From: JAVBNO01 sp031551485
GTDB lineage: Bacteria; Bacillota; Clostridia; Oscillospirales; Ruminococcaceae
Length of the DNA: 6,499 nucleotides
Reading direction: 5' to 3'
NCBI GenBank assembly: GCA_031551485.1
Contig: JAVBNO010000006.1
Coordinates: forward strand, 1 to 6,499
Below are positions 1-4,932 of this stretch, in pieces. Each line of letters begins with the position of its first letter. Positions within the stretch are counted from its first letter, which is position 1. The notes beneath the pieces are model-generated. The model had not been told where the DNA came from. It did not search any database and saw only the letters and a list, made by a program, of their open reading frames with translations. The position numbers and the translations under genes were made by a program.

Positions 1-255
1 AAAAAGCTGATATCGATATAAATACAAAATTGGAGCAGACGTACAGCCGCTCCGGCAAGGATATGGCTTGTCGCTCGGGCCGCGACCGGCCCATACTTTT
101 TGGCGCAAAAAGTATGCAAAAACATTCTTCGGGGAAACCACATGGTTTCCCCCACGCCCCATCCTTAGGGCGAGGGCAAAGGAGCGCAGGAAACGCCTGG
201 GCTGGCGGGAGGACGGGTTTGGGTCTGGTTTTGGGGTGCAAACAGCGACGAATGG
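1..255 (+). repeat. Intergenic repeat unit, copy 1
   Basis: First of three near-complete direct copies of a unit of about 255 bases. It matches 256-513 and 6240-6487 along its length, with the core at about 38-180 almost identical. The core holds several inverted repeats: GGGCC/GGCCC (77-81 with 88-92, loop GCGACC), CATACTTTTT/AAAAAGTATG (92-101 with 107-116, loop GGCGC), GGGGAAACCA/TGGTTTCCCC (131-140 with 143-152) and CGCCC/GGGCG (155-159 with 168-172). Open frames cross it, but the copies differ by a one-base indel in the run before the GGGGAAACC arm (about 124-130), so no shared frame is kept and I do not annotate a protein. No gene lies in 1-540. The unit boundary is set only by where the next copy begins, so the phase is arbitrary. 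Function unknown; it may be a dispersed intergenic element or a structured RNA. Confidence 0.85.
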
Positions 256-513
256 AAAAAGGCTGGTACCGATATTGAATCAAAGTGGGGCAGACGTACA
301 GTCGCTCCGGCAGGGATGCAGCCTGTCGCTCGGGCCGCGACGGGCCCATACTTTTTGGCGCAAAAAGTATGCAAAAACATTTTTTCGGGGAAACCATATG
401 GTTTCCCCCACGCCCCATCCTTAGGGCGAGGGCATAGGTGCGCAGGAGACGCGCGGGCTATGGGGGGACGGGTTTGAGTCTGTGCTGGGGTGCAACGGGT
501 GAAGAAGGAAAAG
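256..513 (+). repeat. Intergenic repeat unit, copy 2
   Basis: Direct, head-to-tail continuation of copy 1; AAAAAGGCTGG at 256 aligns with AAAAAGCTG at position 1. It keeps GGGCC/GGCCC (332-336 with 343-347, loop GCGACG) and the CATACTTTTT/AAAAAGTATG hairpin (347-356 with 362-371). Its GGGGAAACC element (387-408) is a perfect 22-base palindrome because the central CA of the other copies is TA here. CGCCC/GGGCG is at 411-415 with 424-428. Similarity fades at about 513, some 27 bases before the stop codon of the ABC-F gene on the opposite strand. That gene therefore transcribes into this repeat. I see no conventional hairpin plus U-tract terminator for it, so the repeat hairpins may help end or stabilise that mRNA (inference). 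Confidence 0.85.
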
Positions 514-540
514 GGGCTATTCATTTTGCGCTGTCCCGCT

Positions 541-2019
541 TTATAAATACAATCGTGTTGTGGCTACGGCGTCCACAAAGGCGGCGTCATGCTCGACAAA
601 TAGCATGGTGGCATCGCTTTGGGCCAGCAGCGTTTCAATCTGCATTCGGGACATCAGATCGATGAAGTTAAGAGGCTCATCCCAAATATATAAATGAGCA
701 TTTTCACACAGGCTTTGGGCCAGCAGCACTTTTTTCTTTTGCCCCTCGCTTAAGTCGGCCAAATCCTTTTCAAACTGTACCCGGGCAAAATCCAGCTTGC
801 GCAAGATGGCCTTAAACAAGCTTTCTTCAATGTTGTGGGCGGCGGCAAAAGATTGAAAGCTTCCCTTTAAAAATGAGGTATCCTGTGACACATAGGAAAT
901 TTTGACTCCGCTGCCTAACGTCAGCTGCCCGGTGTGGGGGATGTCTTCCCCCAGCATAAGCTTGAGAAGGCTGGTTTTGCCGCTGCCGTTGGGGCCGAGA
1001 ATGGCCATCCGTTCCCCTTGGCGCAGGGTAAAGTGGATGTTTTCGCAAACGGGCCGCCCATCGTAGGAAATGGTCAGATCCCTGGCGTCGGCCAGCCGCC
1101 CGCCGGGGTAGGGCAGGGGGTGAATGGACAGTGCCTCGGCGACTTCGATATTTTGCAAAAGCTTTTCTTTTTCCTCTACCGCCCGCTGGCGGCGCGCCTC
1201 GGTGGATTTGGAGCGCTTCATCATTTTGGCGGCTTTGTGGCCAACAGCGCCCCGGTCGGCCACATGCTGGCCTATTTTTGTCCGTTCCACCGCATCGGAC
1301 CAGGCAGCGGTACGGCGGGCGGCAGCGCTTAAACGGCCGATATCTTTTTTCAGGCGCTGATTCTGGGCCATTTCATATTCATCCTGCCGCTGGCGGTTAT
1401 GCCACCAGGAAGAAAAATTGCCTCGCTGCAATTCTATATTTGCCCGGTTGATGGACAAAATATGGTCGACGCAGTTGTCCAAAAATGTCCGATCGTGGGA
1501 GACCAGAATAAAGCCGCTTTTGCCCTTTAGGTAATCGCCGACCAGTTGGCGGGCGGCGGCATCCAAATGATTGGTGGGCTCGTCAATCAGCAAAAAGTGG
1601 TTGTCTCGGGTGAACAAAGCGCCCAGCAGCACCTTGGTCTGTTCGCCATTGCTTAGGGCGGCGAACCGCTGTGTAAAAACGCTTTCCATCAGGCCGAGAA
1701 GGGAAAATTCCCGTTCCAGCCGCCAGCGGTTTTCGTCTCTGACACTTTCGGGCACAATGTCCCGAAGCACTTCCAAAACCGGCCGGTTTTTATCCGCCAC
1801 CGGAAAAGGAAAATAATCGAACTGCACCGAGGCGGTAATGCGCCCCTGAAAAGGCCATTTGCCCATCAGCAGGTGAAGAAAAGTAGTTTTACCCCGGCCG
1901 TTACGCCCGGTAAAGCCCAATTTCCAGTCGGTATCCAGTCGCAGGGATACATTTTCAAAAATGGTATCAAAGCTGCCGTCATAGCCAAAAGTAAGATTTT
2001 GAATATCAATTAATGACAT
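541..2019 (-). CDS. Lsa-type ABC-F ribosome-protection ATPase
   Basis: Soluble protein of 492 residues with two ABC ATPase domains and no membrane segment, as expected of ABC-F antibiotic-resistance factors. These bind the ribosomal E site and displace drugs from the peptidyl transferase centre. Domain 1: Walker A GRNGRGKT (38-45), signature LSNGEQ (122-127), Walker B LLIDEP (143-148), SHD (174-176). Domain 2: Walker A GPNGSGKT (342-349), signature LSEGQ (423-427), Walker B IWDEP (445-449), VEHD (475-478). A basic, helical linker (about 200-305) joins them, matching the P-site interdomain linker. The length and the WDEPLNFID and FVEHD motifs point to the Lsa/CplR group, whose members give resistance to lincosamides, pleuromutilins and streptogramin A; the spectrum here is inferred. 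The ATG at 2019 is chosen because GGAGG (2028-2032) lies 8 bases upstream and the family motif MSLIDIQNLTFGYD follows. The frame stays open upstream to a TTG at 2247, but that stretch is leader RNA. The first signature has N in place of the usual second Gly. Expression is probably controlled by the attenuator upstream. Confidence 0.93.
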   Translation of the reverse strand: MSLIDIQNLTFGYDGSFDTIFENVSLRLDTDWKLGFTGRNGRGKTTFLHLLMGKWPFQGRITASVQFDYFPFPVADKNRPVLEVLRDIVPESVRDENRWRLEREFSLLGLMESVFTQRFAALSNGEQTKVLLGALFTRDNHFLLIDEPTNHLDAAARQLVGDYLKGKSGFILVSHDRTFLDNCVDHILSINRANIELQRGNFSSWWHNRQRQDEYEMAQNQRLKKDIGRLSAAARRTAAWSDAVERTKIGQHVADRGAVGHKAAKMMKRSKSTEARRQRAVEEKEKLLQNIEVAEALSIHPLPYPGGRLADARDLTISYDGRPVCENIHFTLRQGERMAILGPNGSGKTSLLKLMLGEDIPHTGQLTLGSGVKISYVSQDTSFLKGSFQSFAAAHNIEESLFKAILRKLDFARVQFEKDLADLSEGQKKKVLLAQSLCENAHLYIWDEPLNFIDLMSRMQIETLLAQSDATMLFVEHDAAFVDAVATTRLYL

Positions 2020-2033
2020 GGTTAAAACCTCCG

Positions 2034-2073
2034 AAAAACAAAAAAGAGTTGCAAGAAAGCGTTCTTGCAACTC
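2034..2073 (-). terminator. Leader terminator (attenuator) before ABC-F
   Basis: A perfect 12-base-pair stem (GAGTTGCAAGAA/TTCTTGCAACTC, 2046-2057 with 2062-2073) and a 4-base loop. On the minus strand a U-rich tail TTTTTTGTTTTT (2045-2034) follows directly. It ends two bases before the GGAGG ribosome binding site of the ABC-F gene, so it would stop transcripts before the coding region. That position, upstream of the gene it serves, marks it as a regulated attenuator and not an end-of-gene terminator. Confidence 0.9.
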
Positions 2074-2240
2074 CAAAAAGCGGGGGACGGGACGACAACT
2101 GCATCCACGGCCGGACCACTTTATCCTTACGGAATCAGAAAGAAAAGACCGCTTTCTTGCCGGACCTTGCCAAAGCCGACGCCACGCAGATATTTTCATA
2201 TATGCGCCCCGTTTTGCTTGTTCGGTCCTCACGATATGTG

Positions 2241-2261
2241 TTAGCAAGAAGTGTCCTTCAT
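2241..2261 (-). CDS. Leader peptide MKDTSC upstream of ABC-F
   Basis: A 6-codon ORF (ATG AAG GAC ACT TCT TGC TAA) starts about 28 nt after the predicted transcription start. It has GGGAG (2270-2274) 8 bases before its ATG, a good ribosome binding site. Its last codons contain TTCTTGC, the segment able to pair with the antiterminator arm at 2150-2160, so its translation or stalling would alter the downstream fold. Short leader ORFs of this kind precede many inducible macrolide, lincosamide and pleuromutilin resistance genes. I recognise no stalling motif in the peptide; the call rests on position, ribosome binding site and base pairing. A TTG inside it (2247) opens the long frame that runs into the ABC-F gene, which I consider non-functional. 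Confidence 0.65.
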   Translation of the reverse strand: MKDTSC

Positions 2262-2295
2262 TTTCCCAACTCCCGTCTGTTTTCAGTCAAGGCAT

Positions 2296-2324
2296 ATTTT
2301 ACCATGGGCGGCCAAAGCTGTCAA
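2296..2324 (-). promoter_or_regulatory. Sigma-A promoter of the ABC-F transcript
   Basis: Read on the minus strand, a perfect -35 TTGACA (2324-2319) is followed by a 17-base spacer and -10 TAAAAT (2301-2296, five of six consensus bases). The predicted start is near 2289. A promoter this strong, with a terminator between it and the gene, fits control by attenuation and not by a weak promoter. Confidence 0.85.
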
Positions 2325-2362
2325 GGGGTGGATTTGGCGGGTTCTTCGCAATTTAGAGGGGG

Positions 2363-2425
2363 CAAAAATTAAAACAAGCAAAACCTGCGCCTCTCGATAA
2401 AAACCATTAAGAGGGGGCAGGTTTT
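2363..2425 (-). terminator. Terminator of the DUF3795-DUF1905 operon
   Basis: A hairpin with arms AAAACCTGC (2380-2388) and GCAGGTTTT (2417-2425), plus an inner CCTCT/AGAGG pairing (2390-2394 with 2410-2414) across a small internal loop and a 15-base apical loop. On the minus strand it is followed by TTG, TTTT and TTTTT runs (2379-2365). It lies 33 bases past the stop of the DUF1905 gene and before the ABC-F promoter, so it insulates the two minus-strand units. The U-tract is interrupted, so efficiency is uncertain. Confidence 0.65.
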
Positions 2426-2457
2426 ACTTTGACTGAGAAAGCGAACGAATGAGCAAG

Positions 2458-2769
2458 TTAAATCAAAATAGTAATATTTGTGTCTTCATTAAGTACGATC
2501 TTTTCCTTTTTTCTGATTGCTGCTTTGAGAGGAAGCAAGTAAGTATCATGCTTTGTGTCAAACCAAATGGCAGTTTGCCATTCACTGTTGCCGATTTTTG
2601 CCGTTACTTTCATTCGCCCCCAACCCTCTTCCAAGTGCTTAAAATTGTCTCTTATTTCTATGGACATTTTGTTTGGAAGTGAAACCAAAGTACAACCAGT
2701 CATATCTGCTGATGTTGAATATTGATAAACTTTTGCTGAAAACTCATATTTAATTCCATGAATCTCCAT
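2458..2769 (-). CDS. DUF1905 domain protein
   Basis: A 103-residue protein without signal peptide or membrane segment. It follows the DUF1905 pattern along its whole length: an N-terminal YEFSAKVYQY strand, VSLPNKMS (29-36), GWGRMKVTAKIG (49-60), a W-x-T-x-I segment (64-68), YLLPLKAAIRKKE (77-89) and a C-terminal strand ITILI. The domain is a small predicted beta-barrel with no established biochemical role; it is often found alone or fused to YdeI/OmdA-type domains. The ATG at 2769 has AGAGG (2778-2782) 8 bases upstream. It lies 35 bases downstream of the DUF3795 gene with no terminator between, so the two are probably co-transcribed. The segment is visibly more AT-rich than its neighbours, which may mean a different origin. 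Confidence 0.8.
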   Translation of the reverse strand: MEIHGIKYEFSAKVYQYSTSADMTGCTLVSLPNKMSIEIRDNFKHLEEGWGRMKVTAKIGNSEWQTAIWFDTKHDTYLLPLKAAIRKKEKIVLNEDTNITILI

Positions 2770-2804
2770 TTAATACACCTCTGAAACATCAGTTATCATT
2801 GCTG

Positions 2805-3203
2805 TTATTCATTCACTTTCTTGCCAAAAGGTTTATTGAGGAAAGTATCTTTCGTTTTAAAGGCTACCCGATTTTTGCTTTCCATAAATGCTAAAAATTC
2901 TGTCCACCCCTTTGCTTTAATCATTTCAACCGCCTTACTGCGGTCGCTACCCTCAAGCTTTAAGGCAATCCTGAGCAACAAAGGATTGTACTTCTCACAC
3001 TCCTTTACAGAGATGTATTTCGTGCAATCGGCGCAGGTGAAAACTTCCTGTTCGGCACAGCATGGCTTCACCGGACATTTTCTATATTTAACGGCGGACT
3101 TCGCCGAATTACTCCGGCAACCATCGCATTTACCCGATGTAAACGAAGGGCAGGCCCCGCAATAAAGACCACAGTATGCAATTAACCGTTCGTTAGCAGA
3201 CAT
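2805..3203 (-). CDS. Cysteine-rich DUF3795 protein
   Basis: A 132-residue cytoplasmic protein whose N-terminal half carries 11 cysteines: C11, C15, C18, C26, C29, C43, C48, C49, C57, C60 and C69. The opening AYCGLYCGACPSF and GKCDGCR (25-30) are typical of DUF3795. These residues probably bind zinc or an iron-sulfur cluster (inference); no reaction is established for the family. The C-terminal half (about 75-132) is helical and basic, with GWTEFLAFME. I chose the ATG at 3203 because AAAGGAG lies 9 bases upstream; an in-frame ATG at 3209 would leave only 3 bases. The frame extends upstream to 3275 without a ribosome binding site. It is first gene of a two-gene unit with the DUF1905 gene. Confidence 0.83.
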   Translation of the reverse strand: MSANERLIAYCGLYCGACPSFTSGKCDGCRSNSAKSAVKYRKCPVKPCCAEQEVFTCADCTKYISVKECEKYNPLLLRIALKLEGSDRSKAVEMIKAKGWTEFLAFMESKNRVAFKTKDTFLNKPFGKKVNE

Positions 3204-3232
3204 GATCATCTTCTCCTTTTTCGCCCTATCAT

Positions 3233-3264
3233 AACATAGTAGATATGACAGCAGCATGTCATAT
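3233..3264 (-). promoter_or_regulatory. Candidate promoter and operator of DUF3795 operon
   Basis: On the minus strand, ATGACA (3262-3257) is separated by 18 bases from TATGTT (3238-3233), a moderate sigma-A-like pair; TATGAT a few bases downstream is an alternative -10. An inverted repeat ATATGACA-N6-TGTCATAT (3243-3250 with 3257-3264) covers the -35 and reaches into the spacer, where a repressor or MerR-type activator would bind. No regulator gene is next to it, so the operator is a guess from symmetry and position. Confidence 0.4.
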
Positions 3265-3483
3265 TCTAAAAACATAAATGCTCTATCGAAAACAAACTTT
3301 TCATACTTTAAACGGCGTGGCGTCCCAATTTCACAATGCTAGCACAAGCACATCCGTTTTTCAACCAAATCGTATTACCCTCTCTCAATCGCACGATAAG
3401 TTCAGCATTTCAAAAGTCAAGATTTGCTCAATCAAGTGAAATCGCTCCCTTCATTGCGAAGAACGATTTGGCGATAAAAAGGC
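3265..3483. other. Intergenic stretch without recognised feature
   Basis: AT-rich sequence between the divergent DUF3795 operon and the tRNA promoter. An open frame crosses it from 3336 on the plus strand but runs straight through the tRNA and its terminator, has no convincing ribosome binding site and no recognisable protein motif. I see no gene, repeat or structured RNA here. Confidence 0.6.
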
Positions 3484-3512
3484 TTGAATCACAGCTTTAT
3501 CTATGCTATAAT
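3484..3512 (+). promoter_or_regulatory. Promoter of tRNA-Val
   Basis: TTGAAT (3484-3489), a 17-base spacer and a perfect TATAAT (3507-3512) preceded by TGC, an extended -10. The predicted start is near 3519, about 13 bases before the tRNA. This is a strong sigma-A promoter as expected for a stable RNA. Confidence 0.85.
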
Positions 3513-3531
3513 CACCTATGCAGCTGTATAC

Positions 3532-3606
3532 GGGGGGTTAACTCAGTGGGAGAGTGCTACCTTCACACGGTAGAAGTCGCTGGTTCGAGCCCAGTACCCC
3601 CCACCA
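3532..3606 (+). tRNA. tRNA-Val (anticodon CAC)
   Basis: A complete cloverleaf with encoded CCA. The acceptor stem GGGGGGT/ACCCCCC (3532-3538 with 3596-3602) has discriminator A3603 and CCA 3604-3606. D stem ACTC/GAGT (3541-3544 with 3552-3555); anticodon stem CTACC/GGTAG (3557-3561 with 3569-3573); loop TTCACAC, with anticodon CAC at 3564-3566; T stem GCTGG/CCAGT (3579-3583 with 3591-3595, one G-U pair) with loop TTCGAGC. It reads the valine codon GUG and has its own promoter and terminator, so it is a single-gene unit. No duplicated tRNA 3' end was seen in the window, so there is no sign of an integrated element here. Confidence 0.97.
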
Positions 3607-3617
3607 GTAACAACATA

Positions 3618-3655
3618 GGCAGTATTCATCGCTGTTATGAATACTGCCTTTTGTT
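3618..3655 (+). terminator. Terminator of the tRNA-Val transcript
   Basis: A perfect 12-base-pair stem GGCAGTATTCAT/ATGAATACTGCC (3618-3629 with 3637-3648), a 7-base loop and the tail TTTTGTT. It begins 11 bases after the tRNA CCA end. The T run is only four long before a G, so some read-through into the TPR gene at 3704 is possible. Confidence 0.88.
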
Positions 3656-3703
3656 ATATTCTCATCCGATATGCTATTTGTTTCGATAAGGGAGGTCCCT
3701 GTG

Positions 3704-4810
3704 ATGAAAGATATTGAAAAGGGCGCAAAACCTGTCAACGCCGACCCCGCCGCGCCGGCCAAAGAGGTGCCGGCAGCCAAAGGGAGCAAAGCGGACAAGC
3801 CCGAGGCGCATCCCGCCGATGCCCGGGACAGGCAGCCGGAGGCAAAAGAAAACGCAAAAGAGGAAAAGCAGGGAACAGCCAAAGCCAAATCCGGGTGGCG
3901 AAAATGGGCCTTTGGCGGCGCGATTTTGGCGGCTGTCGCCATTGCGGCGGTGTTTTTGGTGCCCCGGCTTTTGGGCGAGGACATTCGCAAAGAAGCATAT
4001 GCCGCCTTTGAAGATAAGCGCTATGCCACTGCCCACGAGCTTTTTAACCAGCTGATGGAAGCAGACCCCATCGACCAGGATGCCACCATTTTGGCCTTTC
4101 GCAGTCTGGTGGAAATGCAGGAATTCTCCTCCGCTTTTTACTTTTTCAGCGACCATGTGCTGCCGCTGCCGGAATTAACCAAAGATAACGAAGACCGGCT
4201 GCGCCCGGCTTTTGAACTGTTGGACAACTATTATTTGACCCAAATGGAACTGGATAAAATCGAATCCGTCGACGTGGGGGAAATCCGCCAGGCGCTGGAG
4301 GGCATGGTGGGCAAGGGTTACAGTGACGCCCTGCTTCATTTTTACCTGGCCAATATGGAAACAGATCCAGCCAAGGCGTTGCCCCTGTTCCAGCAGGCCT
4401 ACGAAATGGACCCCCGGTATTATTTCATCTTGCGCTATGTGGCCAACAGCCAGTGGCACCAGGAGGATTACGTCGGGGCGGTCCAAACCTATGAGACCGT
4501 ACTGACCAGAAACAAGGAAGACTACGAAGCGCTGCGGGGCATCGCCATGGTGGCATTGCTCCAGGGGGATGCCAAAAAGGCGGTCAAATACGCCAAGCAG
4601 GCCCGTGACATTATTCCCGATAATCCCTCGGTTGCCCTTACACTGCTGATCGCTTACAAAGAAGCGGGGGATACAGGGGCCTACAACGGGCTTAAGACCG
4701 AAATGGCGGAATTTAAGTTGGAAAACGACCCGGCCCTGAACGCCTATTTCAGCGGCGACATTACCGTCCGGCAGCTTTTGCTGCAGCTGCCCGCTGAAGT
4801 TTCCGAATAA
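3704..4810 (+). CDS. Membrane-anchored TPR protein (paralogue A)
   Basis: A 368-residue protein of unknown function. A low-complexity, charged Ala/Lys/Pro/Glu-rich segment (1-67) is followed by one membrane helix (about 68-90, after KSGWRKW). The rest is an alpha-helical domain with TPR-like repeats: about 95-125 (AYAAFEDKRYATAHELFNQL), then 240-270, 273-306 and 307-340. The basic residues before the helix suggest the N-terminus is cytoplasmic and the TPR domain outside (positive-inside rule, inference); TPRs usually bind partner proteins. The ATG at 3704 is chosen because GGGAGG (3690-3695) lies 8 bases upstream; an earlier in-frame ATG at 3671 lacks a site. The downstream neighbour at 4933 shares the same design, the DKR(Y/F)ATA motif, the YExDPR, KEDxEAxRGxA and LQG motifs and a similar C-terminus. 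I find no clear dedicated promoter in the 48 bases after the tRNA terminator, so read-through or a weak promoter may drive it. Confidence 0.85.
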   Translation: MKDIEKGAKPVNADPAAPAKEVPAAKGSKADKPEAHPADARDRQPEAKENAKEEKQGTAKAKSGWRKWAFGGAILAAVAIAAVFLVPRLLGEDIRKEAYAAFEDKRYATAHELFNQLMEADPIDQDATILAFRSLVEMQEFSSAFYFFSDHVLPLPELTKDNEDRLRPAFELLDNYYLTQMELDKIESVDVGEIRQALEGMVGKGYSDALLHFYLANMETDPAKALPLFQQAYEMDPRYYFILRYVANSQWHQEDYVGAVQTYETVLTRNKEDYEALRGIAMVALLQGDAKKAVKYAKQARDIIPDNPSVALTLLIAYKEAGDTGAYNGLKTEMAEFKLENDPALNAYFSGDITVRQLLLQLPAEVSE

Positions 4811-4838
4811 GCCCATTGGGTGCCGGTTGTATTCTTTG

Positions 4839-4868
4839 CTGGCAGATTGGGCATGATTGTGGTACAAT
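4839..4868 (+). promoter_or_regulatory. Candidate promoter of TPR paralogue B
   Basis: CTGGCA (4839-4844), an 18-base spacer and TACAAT (4863-4868) preceded by TGG, an extended -10. It would give a leader of about 58 nt before the ATG at 4933. No terminator separates the two TPR genes, so the second can also be read from upstream. The weak -35 makes this tentative. Confidence 0.5.
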
Positions 4869-4932
4869 GGGCAGGTAACCGTGATTTGTAATATGAAATG
4901 TAAAGTTTATGCCGACGTAAAGGAGTTTAACA

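Larger units (their letters stand above)
2020..2289 (-). promoter_or_regulatory. Attenuator leader of the ABC-F gene
   Basis: The predicted 5' untranslated leader is about 270 nt, from the promoter to the ATG at 2019. In transcript order it holds a 6-codon ORF (2261-2241), a candidate antiterminator arm GCAAGAAAGCG (2160-2150), the terminator hairpin (2073-2046) with its U-tract, then the GGAGG site. The antiterminator arm is complementary over 11 bases to CGCTTTCTTGC (2061-2051), the loop and 3' arm of the terminator, so the two structures exclude each other. TTCTTGC inside the small ORF (2250-2244) can pair with the GCAAGAA part of the antiterminator arm. GGACC (about 2228-2224) with GGTCC (about 2167-2163) could extend that stem. 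Inference: free translation leaves the terminator able to form, while a drug-stalled ribosome covers TTCTTGC, frees the antiterminator and lets transcription continue. Leader-ORF plus terminator control is known for other ABC-F resistance genes. Confidence 0.75.

Noticed and set aside
30..424. Plus-strand open frames through repeat copies 1 and 2 (82 and 118 residues)
   Set aside because: They lie wholly in the repeat, lack good ribosome binding sites and are not frame-conserved: the copies differ by a one-base indel before the GGGGAAACC arm.
1..513. CRISPR array or integron attC cassette array
   Set aside because: The unit of about 255 bases has no short-repeat/spacer pattern, copies match across the whole unit, and there is no cas gene, integrase or cassette ORF.
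2020..2247. ABC-F start at TTG 2247 giving a 568-residue protein
   Set aside because: The extension covers the leader ORF, antiterminator and terminator, has no family similarity, and the ATG at 2019 has a strong ribosome binding site and the family's normal N-terminus.
3532..3606. tRNA-Val as an attachment site for an integrated element
   Set aside because: No second copy of the tRNA 3' end and no integrase in the window.
3336..3689. Plus-strand open frame of 117 residues
   Set aside because: It runs straight through the tRNA and its terminator; the reading is incidental.
4175..4867. Minus-strand open frame of 230 residues
   Set aside because: Shadow of the TPR gene on the plus strand; no ribosome binding site or recognisable domain.
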